Shown here piece after piece: positions 27,261 through 36,491 of a DNA stretch of 64,000 bases (the first letter of the stretch is position 1; every line of letters begins with the position of its first letter). The position numbers were made by a program, and so were the translations under genes. The DNA comes from Chthonobacter albigriseus (GTDB lineage Bacteria; Pseudomonadota; Alphaproteobacteria; Rhizobiales; Pleomorphomonadaceae): positions 986,658 through 1,050,657 of the forward strand of contig NZ_JACDIT010000001.1 of the NCBI RefSeq assembly GCF_013839445.1, read 5' to 3'. The notes under the pieces were generated by a model. That model was not told the origin of the DNA. It made no database searches and saw nothing but the letters and a program-made list of their open reading frames with translations.

Positions 27261-27761
27261 CTAGAAGCCACCGACCTCCTGGACGCCGGGGTCGAGGAGC
27301 TGGTGGAAGCGCCGAGCGGCGACGTGGGCGAAGCGCAGCGTCATCGCCTTGCGGGTCGCGGGGGCGAGGCGGTGCTCAGTGGCGTCGCGCAGGATGGCGG
27401 CCCCAAAGCCGTCGGCGAGGATGAGTCCTGCCTCCTCCGGGAAGATCTCCAGCGGCACGTCCGCATGGGTGGCGAAGAAAAGCCGGTCGCAGTGAAGGCG
27501 GTAGTCCGGCCACTTGCGGTCCGCCCGGAAATCCTCGATCGACGACTTGATCTCGACGATCCACACCTCGCCGGCTGGTGAGAGTGCCGTCACATCCGCC
27601 CGCCGGCCGGAGGCGAGCGGCAGTTCGGTGAGAACGGAGAAACCGAGGCCGACGAGCATGCGGCCGACGCCGCGCTGGACCATCCGGGCATTCTCCGACT
27701 GCCGTCCGTCGACGATGACGGCCTCGATGGTGCGGACGGCGATGGCGATGGCGTCGGTCAT
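27261..27761 (-). CDS. MmcB family DNA repair protein
   Basis: The 166-residue protein matches the MmcB family, a PD-(D/E)XK-nuclease-like group. The pattern RRADV, WIVEIKSS and the later DRLFFAT supply the expected Asp, Glu-x-Lys core. Caulobacter mmcB is a damage-induced repair gene. The ATG at 27761 has GAGGAG nine bases upstream; a long open frame further upstream belongs to another gene's antisense frame. Confidence 0.85.
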   Translation of the reverse strand: MTDAIAIAVRTIEAVIVDGRQSENARMVQRGVGRMLVGLGFSVLTELPLASGRRADVTALSPAGEVWIVEIKSSIEDFRADRKWPDYRLHCDRLFFATHADVPLEIFPEEAGLILADGFGAAILRDATEHRLAPATRKAMTLRFAHVAARRFHQLLDPGVQEVGGF

Positions 27762-27813
27762 GATGCGGCTCCTCGGGGCGAGGATTGTTCCGCATTCGTT
27801 CCATCGATGCAAG

Positions 27814-28866
27814 TCAGTTCCGTGCGCGGGCGGCAAAGTCCTGATCGTTCGGAAAGACGGCACCGGCGGTGGTGGCCACCTTCTGCGCCTCGGCATGCCG
27901 GCCGAGGCCGTCGAGCCATTCGATCCGGCGCCGGGGCACCTGCTTGCGATAGCGTTTCGGGAGGGTCGAAAGAACCGTGCTTGCCTCGATGCCGACATCC
28001 AGGGCCGCCAACAGATCCAGTGCTTCCCGAACATGGCCTCCGGCGGCGAGCGCTTCGGCCTTGAGGAGGGCGACGCCGGGGTTGCCGGACAGGCCGAGCG
28101 CGTCGATGGCATCTGGGTCGGGCGGTCGGCCGGCGGCGAGTTCGCCCGCCAGGCGGGCGAAGGCGGCGTAGGCGGGCGAGTTGTCCAGCGGCAGCGCAAG
28201 GCCGCGCGCGGCGACCTCGACCGCCGGGTCGCGTGTGAAGGTGGAGATGATCCGGCGGACGACGTTCACGGAATAGAGGTGGTCGTGGATTTCGTGGGCG
28301 CTGGCAGCGGTGACGAGACGGACAGATCGGGGGAGCGGCAGGGCGGCGACCCGCACCGCAACACCGGCGTCGTAGGGATCGAACAGGCCGATTAGTATGT
28401 CCACCGTCCCGGTGCGCGGGACGGCGAGAAGGGCGGCAAGATCCGGGTCGGCTGCTTCGGGGCGCAGACCGGCTTCGGCGGAACGGCTGCCCGGCTCGCC
28501 GATCCGGAAGTCCGGGGCGAAGACGACGGCGTCGGCGCCGGGGTGGCGGGCGGCGGCGGACAGCGCGCCCCAACCGCCCATCGAACTGCCGTAGAGAACG
28601 ATCCGATCCGGCCGGCACAAGTCGGCGGCGCGGGCGATCGCGTCGTCGACCGCCTTTTCCGCGCCGCGATACCAGGCGTTGTCCGGCTGGTTCAGGAAGA
28701 GGCAGGCGTGGGCCGTGCGCGCGAACAGGCGGGAGAGACCGAACGAGCCGCGAGGTACGCGAACCTGGGAGAAGACGACGGCCAGCACGCTAGACCCGCG
28801 GGCCGGTATGGCCCGGGCTGAGAGCCCGCCGGTTTCGAACTCGAACAACGGTTCGGCAGTCTTCAT
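27814..28866 (-). CDS. alpha/beta hydrolase with C-terminal repeat region
   Basis: The 350-residue protein has a compact alpha/beta hydrolase domain with the nucleophile motif GSSMGG (about 95-100) and a candidate catalytic His in ASAHEIHDH. The C-terminal third is Ala/Leu-rich and helical, resembling tetratricopeptide-like repeats. No signal peptide is seen, so it is probably cytoplasmic. The ATG has GAGGGG just upstream. It is divergent, across 86 bp, from the DUF1624 acetyltransferase. The substrate is unknown. Confidence 0.7.
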   Translation of the reverse strand: MKTAEPLFEFETGGLSARAIPARGSSVLAVVFSQVRVPRGSFGLSRLFARTAHACLFLNQPDNAWYRGAEKAVDDAIARAADLCRPDRIVLYGSSMGGWGALSAAARHPGADAVVFAPDFRIGEPGSRSAEAGLRPEAADPDLAALLAVPRTGTVDILIGLFDPYDAGVAVRVAALPLPRSVRLVTAASAHEIHDHLYSVNVVRRIISTFTRDPAVEVAARGLALPLDNSPAYAAFARLAGELAAGRPPDPDAIDALGLSGNPGVALLKAEALAAGGHVREALDLLAALDVGIEASTVLSTLPKRYRKQVPRRRIEWLDGLGRHAEAQKVATTAGAVFPNDQDFAARARN

Positions 28867-28952
28867 GGTCCCCTCTTGCTGCCGGCCGGGGCGCGAGCGG
28901 TTGCCTCGCCGCCCGAAGTCCCGCACACCGTCTCGGTTCAGGAGGAACGACC

Positions 28953-29924
28953 TTGTCCGATTCGCGCCCTCTTCCGCGACGCGTGCCGCGGATCCCGCTG
29001 ATCGACGCGCTGCGCGGCATCGCCGTGGTGGCGATGGTCGTCTATCATTTCTCCTGGGACCTCTCCTACCATCATTTCGTGACCTGGGACGTCGTCGGTG
29101 ACCCGGTCTGGCGCGGCTTTGCGATGAGCATCGCGGCGTCGTTCCTGGTGCTGGTCGGCGTGAGCCTGTCGCTGGCGGCGGCGGAAGGGCTGTCGTGGCG
29201 GCGCATTCTGGCGCGTCTGGCGAGGATCGCCGCCGGTGCGGTCCTGGTGAGCCTTGCCACCTACGCCCTTTTCCCGGACGCCTGGGTGCGCTTCGGGATC
29301 CTCCACATGATCGCCGCCGGCAGCGTGCTGGCGCTCCCCTTTCCGCGGCTGCCGACCGCGGCGACCCTGGCTGTCGCGGTTCTGGTTCTCCTCGCGCCGC
29401 GGTATCTGACGTCGGAGGCGTTCGACCATCCTCTGCTGGTCTGGACCGGCCTGCAGGCGACGGTTCCGCCGGCCAACGACTTCGTGCCGGTGTTTCCATG
29501 GCTGGCTGCCGTGCTGGCGGGCGTCGCTGCCGGTCGGCTGATCGCCAGGGGAAGCCTGCCGCTCCCGTTCTGGAGCGGGGAGACGGCGGCGGGGCGGGTC
29601 CTGCGTTGGCTCGGGCGGTGGAGCCTGCTGATCTATCTCGTCCACCAGCCTCTGCTGTTCGGGATCACCGCCGGCTTCGCCATGCTGATGCCCGCCGATC
29701 CGGAGGTGGAGCGCGCAAAGTTCGTTGGGGCATGCCGTCTGGAGTGTACCCGCGAATCCGGCAATCCGGAGGCCTGCCAAGGCTTCTGCAGCTGCGTTGC
29801 GGCGTCACTCGACGGCACATCGTTCTGGACGGTGCGGGGCGGCGACCCGGACCTGGCAAGCCTGGTCTCGACCGCGGCAAGCGGCTGCCGGGTGCCGCCG
29901 GATGGAACGCCGCTGCCCCCGTGA
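28953..29924 (+). CDS. DUF1624 heparan-alpha-glucosaminide N-acetyltransferase-like membrane protein
   Basis: The 323-residue protein has about seven or eight membrane helices and the family start RIPLIDALRGIAVVAMVVYHFSWD, where the His/Asp region is thought to act in transmembrane acetyl transfer. The C-terminal tail (about 255-320) contains five clustered cysteines (CRLEC, EACQGFCSC) plus one more near the end, probably outside the membrane. The start is a TTG with a perfect GGAGGA six bases upstream. The substrate in bacteria is not known. It converges on fabI with five bases between the stops. Confidence 0.78.
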   Translation: MSDSRPLPRRVPRIPLIDALRGIAVVAMVVYHFSWDLSYHHFVTWDVVGDPVWRGFAMSIAASFLVLVGVSLSLAAAEGLSWRRILARLARIAAGAVLVSLATYALFPDAWVRFGILHMIAAGSVLALPFPRLPTAATLAVAVLVLLAPRYLTSEAFDHPLLVWTGLQATVPPANDFVPVFPWLAAVLAGVAAGRLIARGSLPLPFWSGETAAGRVLRWLGRWSLLIYLVHQPLLFGITAGFAMLMPADPEVERAKFVGACRLECTRESGNPEACQGFCSCVAASLDGTSFWTVRGGDPDLASLVSTAASGCRVPPDGTPLPP

Positions 29925-29929
29925 GGCGT

Positions 29930-30766
29930 TCAGTCTTCGCCCGAACCGGATTCGGCGACCTCGCGCCGCTCCTGCGTCTTCAGTTCCTCGATCCGCGGCA
30001 TCGACATGATGTTGTAGCCGCTGTCGACGAAATGGATCTCGCCGGTGACCGCGTTGGAGAGGTCCGACAGAAGGTAGAGCGCCGCGCCGCCAACATCCTC
30101 GATGGTGACGGACCGCTTCAGCGGGGCGTTCTTGAGCTGGAAGTTGTACATCAGGCGGGCATCGGAAACGCCGGATCCGGCGAGCGTGCGGACCGGTCCG
30201 GCGGAGATCGCGTTGACCCGAATGCCACTCTCGCCGTAGTCGGCGGCGAGATAGCGCACCGAGCTTTCAAGAGCTGCCTTGGCGACGCCCATGACGTTGT
30301 AGTTGGGCATGACGCGGGTGGAGCCGCCGTAGGTGAGCGTCAGGATGGACCCGCCGCGCGGCATCAGGGCTGCCGCACGCTTGGCGATCTCGGTGAAGGA
30401 GAAGCAGGAGATCACCATGGTGCGGGTGAAGTTCTCCCGCGTGGTGTCGGCGTAGCGCCCCTTCAGCTCGGCCTTGTTGGAAAAGCCGATCGAGTGGACG
30501 AGGAAGTCGATCGAACCCCAGTCGGCCTTCAGCGTGTCGAAGACCTGGTCGACCGTCGCGATATCCTCGACGTCGCAGGGATAGAGCTTTGTCGCGCCGA
30601 TCTCGGCGGCGAGCGGCTTCAAGCGCCGGCCGAAAGCCTCTCCCTGGTAGGTGAAGGCGAGTTCGGCACCATGGGAGGCCGCCGCCTTGGCGATGCCCCA
30701 GGCGATGGAGTGATCGTTGGCGACGCCCATGATGAGGCCGCGCTTTCCGGCCAGGAGCCCGGTCAT
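29930..30766 (-). CDS. fabI: enoyl-[acyl-carrier-protein] reductase (NADH)
   Basis: The 278-residue SDR-fold enzyme carries out the last reduction of fatty acid elongation. Tyr146, Tyr156 and Lys163 align exactly with the E. coli FabI catalytic residues. The N-terminus MGVANDHSIAWGIAK and the HSIGFS loop are typical. The ATG at 30766 has AGGGA upstream. It is third in fabA-fabB-fabI, a standard order in this bacterial group. About 18 residues of charged tail extend past the usual C-terminus. Confidence 0.95.
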   Translation of the reverse strand: MTGLLAGKRGLIMGVANDHSIAWGIAKAAASHGAELAFTYQGEAFGRRLKPLAAEIGATKLYPCDVEDIATVDQVFDTLKADWGSIDFLVHSIGFSNKAELKGRYADTTRENFTRTMVISCFSFTEIAKRAAALMPRGGSILTLTYGGSTRVMPNYNVMGVAKAALESSVRYLAADYGESGIRVNAISAGPVRTLAGSGVSDARLMYNFQLKNAPLKRSVTIEDVGGAALYLLSDLSNAVTGEIHFVDSGYNIMSMPRIEELKTQERREVAESGSGED

Positions 30767-30798
30767 CAATGTTTATCCCTAGACAGGAGTGGCGTGCG

Positions 30799-32016
30799 TC
30801 AGGCGGCGTAGCGCTGGAAGACCAGCGTCGCGTTGGTTCCGCCGAAGCCGAAGGAGTTGGAGAGGACGGTGTTCAGCCTGGCGTTGTCGATCCGCTCGCG
30901 CACGATGGGAATGTCGGCGAAGGCCGGGTCGATCTCCTCGATGTTGGCGCTCTCGCAGATGAAGCCGTTCTGCATCATGAGGAGCGAGTAGATCGCCTCC
31001 TGCACGCCGGTGGCGCCCAGCGAATGGCCGGTCAGCGACTTGGTGGCGGAGATCGGCGGGATGTCATTGCCGAACACCGCGCGGATGGCCTCGATCTCCT
31101 TCTCGTCGCCGACGGGCGTCGAGGTGGCGTGCGGGTTGATGTAGTCGATCTTGCCGTCAACGGTCGCGAGCGCTTGACGCATGCAGCGGATCGCGCCTTC
31201 GCCGGAGGGGGCGACCATGTCGTAGCCGTCCGAGGTGGCGCCGTAGCCGACGATCTCGCCATAGATGCGGGCGCCGCGCGCCTTGGCGTGCTCCAACTCT
31301 TCCAGAACCAGCACGCCCGCGCCGCCGGCGATGACGAAGCCGTCGCGGTTCTTGTCATAGGCGCGCGATGCGGTGGCGGGGCGGTCGTTGTACTTGGAGG
31401 ACATGGCGCCCATGGCGTCGAACAGGACGGACAGCGTCCAGTCCAGGTCCTCGCAGCCGCCGGCGAACATGACATCCTGCTTGCCCCACTGGATCGTCTC
31501 GTAGGCATTGCCGATGCAATGGTTGGACGTCGCGCAGGCGGACGAGATGGAGTAGTTGACGCCCTTGATCTTGAACCAGGTGGCGAGGGTGGCGGACGCG
31601 GTCGAGGACATCGCCTTGGGCACGGCGAAGGGGCCGACGCGCTTGGGGCCCTTCTCGCGGGTGATGTCGGCGGATTCCACGATCACGCGCGTGGAGGGGC
31701 CGCCGGAGCCCATGATGATGCCGGTGCGCTCGTTGGAGATGTCGGTCTCCTCCAGCCCGGCATCGCGGATCGCCTGATCCATCGCCACGTGGTTCCAGGC
31801 GGTGCCGCCACCGTGGAAGCGCATGGCGCGGCGATCGACGATCTCCTCGGGGTTGAGCGAGGGACGACCCTCCACCTGACAGCGGAAACCCTTCTCGGCG
31901 TAGGGTTCGGCGCGGGAGATGCCCGACCGCGCTTCACGCAGGGAGGCCAGAACTTCCTGGGTGTTGTTCCCGATGGACGAGACGATGCCCATGCCCGTCA
32001 CGACGACGCGTCTCAT
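30799..32016 (-). CDS. fabB: beta-ketoacyl-ACP synthase I
   Basis: The 405-residue condensing enzyme has the catalytic triad in [10 protein letters not shown] (Cys), [11 protein letters not shown] (His) and [11 protein letters not shown] (His). With FabA it makes the unsaturated branch of fatty acid synthesis. The ATG is preceded by GAGGG. It lies between fabA (116 bp upstream) and fabI (32 bp downstream), so one transcript is likely. Confidence 0.96.
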   Translation of the reverse strand: MRRVVVTGMGIVSSIGNNTQEVLASLREARSGISRAEPYAEKGFRCQVEGRPSLNPEEIVDRRAMRFHGGGTAWNHVAMDQAIRDAGLEETDISNERTGIIMGSGGPSTRVIVESADITREKGPKRVGPFAVPKAMSSTASATLATWFKIKGVNYSISSACATSNHCIGNAYETIQWGKQDVMFAGGCEDLDWTLSVLFDAMGAMSSKYNDRPATASRAYDKNRDGFVIAGGAGVLVLEELEHAKARGARIYGEIVGYGATSDGYDMVAPSGEGAIRCMRQALATVDGKIDYINPHATSTPVGDEKEIEAIRAVFGNDIPPISATKSLTGHSLGATGVQEAIYSLLMMQNGFICESANIEEIDPAFADIPIVRERIDNARLNTVLSNSFGFGGTNATLVFQRYAA

Positions 32017-32132
32017 GACAACCCTCTTTCCTCGATGGTGAGCCTCAGGCGGCGGTCCGGCGAAGGCGCCGCGCCGGGCTTCTTTTTCGACGTTACCGCG
32101 GAAGCGGTGCGGATGCCCAAGCGCCGAGGCGG

Positions 32133-32657
32133 TCAGCCGCCGGCCGACGGCTCGGTCTTGAACAGGCCGACGCGCAGGTCGGTTGCCTTGTAGATGGTCT
32201 CTCCATCCGCCTTCAGCCAGCCGTCAGCAATGCCGAGGACGAGCTTGGTGCGGAGCACGCGCTTGAGGTCGACACCGTACTCGACCGTGCGGACGGACGG
32301 CGTGACCATGCCGGAGAACTTCACCTCGCCCACAGAGAGCGCCCGACCGCGGCCGGGCGATCCCAGCCAGCCGAGATAGAAGCCGAGCATCTGCCACAGC
32401 GCGTCCAGGCCGAGACAGCCGGGCATGACAGGATCGCCCTTGAAGTGGCAGGGGAAGAACCAGAGGTCCGGGCTGATCCGGAGCGTGGCGCGGATCAGGC
32501 CCTTACCGTACTCGCCACCTTCCTCCGAGATCTCGGAGATGCGGTCGAACATGAGCATCGGGGGCAGCGGGAGCTGAGCATTGCCCTGACCGAACAGCTC
32601 GCCCCGACCACAGGCGAGTAGGTCCTCATATTCGAAGCTCGTCTGACGACCGTCCAT
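32133..32657 (-). CDS. fabA: 3-hydroxydecanoyl-ACP dehydratase/isomerase
   Basis: The 174-residue hotdog-fold enzyme dehydrates 3-hydroxydecanoyl-ACP and isomerises the double bond, starting unsaturated fatty acid synthesis. The catalytic His lies in [12 protein letters not shown] and the Asp in [10 protein letters not shown]; length matches E. coli FabA (172). It is the promoter-proximal gene of the fab operon and is divergent from irr. Confidence 0.96.
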   Translation of the reverse strand: MDGRQTSFEYEDLLACGRGELFGQGNAQLPLPPMLMFDRISEISEEGGEYGKGLIRATLRISPDLWFFPCHFKGDPVMPGCLGLDALWQMLGFYLGWLGSPGRGRALSVGEVKFSGMVTPSVRTVEYGVDLKRVLRTKLVLGIADGWLKADGETIYKATDLRVGLFKTEPSAGG

Positions 32658-33077
32658 GCCCTTATGCGATCCTCTTCCTTGGCCGTTTGAAACAGGCCAG
32701 CGCCTGCCCCAACGGAATTTGCGTGCAGTCCTAACACAGTCGTTCCCGCATCGAAAGCCTGCCTCCAGCCCCCTTTTGGGGGGATTCGGCAGGCTCTCGA
32801 CAGCCGTTGCGGATGGCGAACTTGCCTAGGCCGCACCGGAACCCTATTATCTCCAAGATCCCTGGCGGCCTGCCTTTCAAGAGACGGGCCGCCCCGTCTT
32901 GTTCGGTTGGTCGCGCTGCGTCCGAACCGACCGCATCAGAAACGGTTCCGCGACTTGAAGCCGACGCCGATCCAGACCTCCGTCGCCATCACCCGCAGCC
33001 CTTCGGAGGCGGACTCCCATGCCGCCCGTGCCCACCGTGGTCGGGAGGCCGGGCCGATCCGGGGATCCGTGCGGGGC
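32658..33077. other. fabA-irr divergent intergenic region
   Basis: About 420 bp separate the divergent fabA and irr starts. The irr frame stays open back to 32907, but the extra residues do not look like Irr. No classic ICE (TTTAGAA-TTCTAAA) or CtrA full site is visible. The main structure is the compound hairpin at 32756-32795. Confidence 0.5.
32756..32795. promoter_or_regulatory. nested GC-rich hairpin between fabA and irr
   Basis: An outer stem AGCCTGCC / GGCAGGCT encloses an inner stem CCCCC-TTTT-GGGGG with short asymmetric internal loops. It lies about 100 bp upstream of fabA and 283 bp upstream of irr. With no T-tract it is more likely an operator or 5' leader structure than a terminator. 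The function is unknown. Confidence 0.4.
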
Positions 33078-33461
33078 ATGCTTCGCGATTCCGGGCTGCG
33101 CCCCACCCGCCAGCGCGTCGCGCTCGGCGAGATCCTGTTCGCACGCGGGCACCGGCATGTCAGCGCCGAGCAGTTGCACGAGGAGGCGGCGGCGGCACGC
33201 GTACCGGTGTCGCTCGCCACGATCTACAACACGCTGCACCAATTCACCGAGGCGGGCCTGCTTCGCGAAGTGGCGATCGACGGGACCAAGACCTACTTCG
33301 ACACCAACGTCGACGACCACCACCACTTCTTCGTGGAGGGCGAGAACGCCGTCTACGACATCCCCGGCAGCGGGATCTCGATCGCCAGTCTGCCGGATGC
33401 GCCCGAAGGCATGGAGATCGTGCGGGTCGACGTGGTTGTCCGGGTCCGTCCCCGGGGCTGA
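33078..33461 (+). CDS. irr: iron response regulator Irr (Fur family)
   Basis: The 127-residue Fur-family protein has LRPTRQRVALGEILF, an intact winged helix with VSLATIYNTLHQF, and the Irr hallmark DDHHHFFVEGE, whose three histidines bind heme in rhizobial Irr. There is no cysteine, so the Cys-Pro heme regulatory motif of Bradyrhizobium Irr is absent. The start is uncertain: ATG 33078 or GTG 33069, neither with a strong ribosome-binding site. It probably represses iron-using genes when heme is scarce. Confidence 0.9.
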   Translation: MLRDSGLRPTRQRVALGEILFARGHRHVSAEQLHEEAAAARVPVSLATIYNTLHQFTEAGLLREVAIDGTKTYFDTNVDDHHHFFVEGENAVYDIPGSGISIASLPDAPEGMEIVRVDVVVRVRPRG

Positions 33462-33477
33462 TACCGAAGCAGTGCCC

Positions 33478-34029
33478 TCAGTCGAAGACCTCGTCGGGGT
33501 AGACGCCCCATAGCGACGGCTGCTCGATCCATCCGGAAAAACCGACACCCTTCAGCTGGCACCACAGGCCGTTGCATTCCTCGACAACAGCCTGAACGCC
33601 AGGCTCGACCTTGGCGGTGATCCGCGCAGACCGATCGGCATCGGCGTAGAGGGCGATCGGGGCGTCCGACTTGTCCCACGGAGCCACCAGCGCGGTGCGG
33701 GTGCCCGACAGCAAGCTGTGGAAGACCCATCCCTCGGCGCCCTCAAAATCGCGGATCCGGCGCCAGTTGTCGAATTCCTGCGTCACCTCGACGGGAAGCC
33801 CGGCCCGCACATAGCGCCAGACGATGTCGTGCTCGCGGCTCGGCCCACGGCGGACGTTCACCGCGTCGGACTTGAGGCTGACGAAGCGGGGGACCGGCAG
33901 GCCCGACTGGCCTGTCTTCACGCCCTGGGCGTGGACGGGCAGGGCCAGCAGAACGGCTGCCAGGAGAAGAGCGAAACCCAGGCTGGCCAGCGACAGGCGA
34001 CGCGACAGGACTGCGGAAGGCGTTTTCAT
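33478..34029 (-). CDS. exported protein with two SH3-like domains
   Basis: The 183-residue protein has a signal peptide (about 1-35, ending PVHAQG) and two bacterial SH3-like domains (about 48-105 and 120-180; NVRRGPSREHDIVW begins the first). Such domains often bind peptidoglycan. One Cys pair (EECNGLWCQLK) may form a disulfide. It converges on irr with 16 bp between stops and is divergent from the dehydrogenase gene. The function is not known beyond an envelope role. Confidence 0.82.
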   Translation of the reverse strand: MKTPSAVLSRRLSLASLGFALLLAAVLLALPVHAQGVKTGQSGLPVPRFVSLKSDAVNVRRGPSREHDIVWRYVRAGLPVEVTQEFDNWRRIRDFEGAEGWVFHSLLSGTRTALVAPWDKSDAPIALYADADRSARITAKVEPGVQAVVEECNGLWCQLKGVGFSGWIEQPSLWGVYPDEVFD

Positions 34030-34264
34030 CGACCCTTGACGGTTGGCGTGGAACCGGCCGGCGGCATGGTTGCGGCGATCCGCCGGGAGACCATCCCCTT
34101 TTGGCGTGTTTGTAAACGGCAAGCCATCTGCTAGGAAGAAACTCGGGTTCGCGGACGGCCGGCGGCGTCAATAGCACTGTCCGCAGCCGCGGTTAAGGAG
34201 TTCTCAACGCTGTGTGCCATGGCGAGGCCCGGCGGTGGATAAGTGGCGAGAGGTGGTTGGGACG

Positions 34265-35251
34265 ATGGCCCGCAAAAAGCCCTTGGTGGTGGTGACGCGC
34301 AAGCTCCCCGACGTGGTCGAGACGCGCATGCGGGAGCTGTTCGAAACCCGCCTCAACCATGAGGATCGACCCTGCACCCAGGCCGAACTGGTGGAGGCGG
34401 TTCGGACCGCCGACGTGCTGGTGCCGACGGTGACCGACCGGATCGACGCCGGCGTGCTGAGCCAGGCCGGGCCGAACCTCAAGCTGATCGCCAACTTCGG
34501 CAACGGCGTCGACAACATCGACGTGGAAAGTGCCACGCAGCGCGGCATCACGGTGACGAACACGCCGGGCGTGCTCACCGAAGACACCGCCGACATGACC
34601 ATGGCCCTGATTCTCGCCGTGCCCCGCCGCATGGCGCAGGGCATCAAGGTGATCGAAACGGGTGAATGGCACGGATGGTCGCCGACCTGGATGCTGGGCC
34701 ACCGGATCTGGGGCAAGCGCCTCGGCATCATCGGGATGGGCCGGATCGGTCAGGCCGTCGCCAAGCGGGCGCTCGCCTTCGGCATGTCGATCCACTACCA
34801 CAACCGTCGCCGACTGGCCTCGTCCATCGAGGACAAGCTGGAGGCGACCTACTGGGAGAGCCTGGACCAGATGCTCGCCCGGATGGACGTGGTGTCGATC
34901 CACTGTCCGCATACGCCAGGCACCTACCATCTGCTGTCGGCCCGCCGACTGAAGCTGATGAAGAAGGAGGCCTACCTGGTCAACACCGCGCGCGGCGAGG
35001 TGGTGGACGAGAACGCCCTCGCCCGGATGCTGGAAGCGGGCGAACTGGCCGGCGCCGGTCTCGACGTGTTCGAGCACGAGCCGGCGGTGAACCCGAAGCT
35101 GGTGAAGTCCGATCGCGTGCTGCTGCTGCCGCACATGGGCTCGGCGACGATCGAGGGCCGCGTCGACATGGGCGAGAAAGTCATCATCAACATCAAGACC
35201 TTCATGGACGGGCACAGGCCCCCCGACCGCGTTCTGCCGAGCATGCTCTGA
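34265..35251 (+). CDS. D-2-hydroxyacid dehydrogenase, glyoxylate/hydroxypyruvate reductase type
   Basis: The 328-residue NAD(P)-dependent enzyme has a Rossmann motif GMGRIGQAVAKRA, the catalytic Arg in NFGNGVDNID context, Glu in DVFEHEP and His in LLPHMGSAT. It resembles glyoxylate reductases (GyaR-like). The ATG at 34265 was chosen because the conserved N-terminus begins there; the frame opens earlier at 34214. A near-CtrA motif, TTAA-N7-TCAA, lies at 34193-34207 and has one mismatch. The exact substrate cannot be read from sequence. Confidence 0.85.
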   Translation: MARKKPLVVVTRKLPDVVETRMRELFETRLNHEDRPCTQAELVEAVRTADVLVPTVTDRIDAGVLSQAGPNLKLIANFGNGVDNIDVESATQRGITVTNTPGVLTEDTADMTMALILAVPRRMAQGIKVIETGEWHGWSPTWMLGHRIWGKRLGIIGMGRIGQAVAKRALAFGMSIHYHNRRRLASSIEDKLEATYWESLDQMLARMDVVSIHCPHTPGTYHLLSARRLKLMKKEAYLVNTARGEVVDENALARMLEAGELAGAGLDVFEHEPAVNPKLVKSDRVLLLPHMGSATIEGRVDMGEKVIINIKTFMDGHRPPDRVLPSML

Positions 35252-35270
35252 CGGGCAGTCGCGGACGGCT

Positions 35271-36335
35271 TCAGGGTTCACGCGCCGGACCGGTGGACCG
35301 GCGGACGACCAGATCGACCGGGAGGATGACCGAGGAAACCGGCTCTCCTTCGGACGCCCCCAGGATCTTGCGCATAGCCACCCTGCCCTTCTCCTCGATA
35401 TCCTGACGAATGGTTGTCAACGGCGGGTCGAGCGAAGCTGCGTCATCGATGTCGTCGAAGCCGATCACGGAGACATCCTCGGGGACCCGCAGGCCACGGG
35501 CCTGGAGGTGATGAACCGCCGCGATCGCGATCACGTCCGACATGCAGAGGAACGCGGTAAGGCCGGGAACAGCCTCCAGCACGGCGTCGACACCGGCCTC
35601 AACGGTTTCCCGGTCGTTGAAGGTCTCGTAGATGGGGATGGATCGCGGATCGAGGCCTGCCCCCGCGAACGTCTCGCGGTAGCCATGCAGACGCTTTCGG
35701 GTCGGCGAATAACGGGCCTGTGCGGCCCGCTCCTCGGAGACAATACCCGTCTTGTCGCTGTCGTCGAATTCCAGCGACAGGATACCGATCCTGCGGTGAC
35801 CCAGACCGATGAGATGGGACGCGGCAAGCCGCCCGCCCTGGTCGTCGTCGGCGGCGACGACGTTGAAACCGCTTTCCGGCGGGAATTCCACGGCCACGAA
35901 GGGCAAACCGCGCCTTGCGGCGAGATCGACGAGCCGGCTGCCTTCGACGACGCAGTTGAGGATGAAGCCGTCGACGACCGCCGTCCGTATGTTCCAGTCC
36001 GCAATCTCGTCGTTCTGCGCCGAGACGAGGGAGAGGCCGGCGCCGTGGCGTTCGCATTCCTCGGCGATCCCGGCCAGGAAACGACGGGTGTAGCCGTTCT
36101 CGAAGAAGTTCCGGAGGTAGTCGGAGGTCACGACCCCGATGGCGTTGACGCGGCCGGCCCGGAGCAGACGCCCGCGCGGATCCGGGCCACGGTAGCCGAG
36201 CGAATCCGCTGCCGCCATGACTCGCTCGCGCATCTCCGGGGAGACCATGTCAGGGCGGTTGAAGACGTTCGATACCGTTCCCTGGCTGACCTTTGCAGCC
36301 TTGGCGACGTCGGCCAGCTTTACTGTTTTTGCCAT
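35271..36335 (-). CDS. LacI-family transcriptional regulator
   Basis: The 354-residue regulator has an N-terminal LacI helix-turn-helix (VKLADVAKAAKVSQGTVSNVFN) and a periplasmic-binding-protein-like ligand domain (about 60-350), typical for sugar-responsive repressors. An alternative ATG at 36350 would add five residues. Three palindromic LacI-type operators lie just upstream. No sugar transport or catabolism gene is adjacent, which is unusual for this family. The ligand is unknown. Confidence 0.9.
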   Translation of the reverse strand: MAKTVKLADVAKAAKVSQGTVSNVFNRPDMVSPEMRERVMAAADSLGYRGPDPRGRLLRAGRVNAIGVVTSDYLRNFFENGYTRRFLAGIAEECERHGAGLSLVSAQNDEIADWNIRTAVVDGFILNCVVEGSRLVDLAARRGLPFVAVEFPPESGFNVVAADDDQGGRLAASHLIGLGHRRIGILSLEFDDSDKTGIVSEERAAQARYSPTRKRLHGYRETFAGAGLDPRSIPIYETFNDRETVEAGVDAVLEAVPGLTAFLCMSDVIAIAAVHHLQARGLRVPEDVSVIGFDDIDDAASLDPPLTTIRQDIEEKGRVAMRKILGASEGEPVSSVILPVDLVVRRSTGPAREP

Positions 36336-36357
36336 AGTCAAATTGTACATCCTAAGC

Positions 36358-36369
36358 TGAATCGGTTCA
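36358..36369. promoter_or_regulatory. LacI-type operator 1
   Basis: TGAATCGGTTCA is a near-perfect palindrome (one central mismatch) around a CG step, as LacI-family regulators prefer. It lies just upstream of the LacI-family start, where bound protein would block its own transcription. Confidence 0.6.
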
Positions 36370-36403
36370 ACCAGCTTGACGACGGCTCCGGGCGAACCTA
36401 TTT

Positions 36404-36417
36404 TTGAATCGATTCAA
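36404..36417. promoter_or_regulatory. LacI-type operator 2
   Basis: TTGAATCGATTCAA is a perfect 14-bp palindrome. It is the best match of the three and sits in the middle of the divergent region, 46 bp from operator 1. Confidence 0.7.
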
Positions 36418-36462
36418 GTTTGGTATGCGGCGCCGGAGATAGGCTATCGGCAGGCAGCCATC

Positions 36463-36476
36463 TTGAATCGTTTCAA
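36463..36476. promoter_or_regulatory. LacI-type operator 3
   Basis: TTGAATCGTTTCAA matches operator 2 with one base changed. It is 59 bp from operator 2 and ends 15 bp before the ATG of the small ORF at 36492, so it probably controls rightward transcription. Confidence 0.65.
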
Positions 36477-36491
36477 CGATGGAGAATTTCG

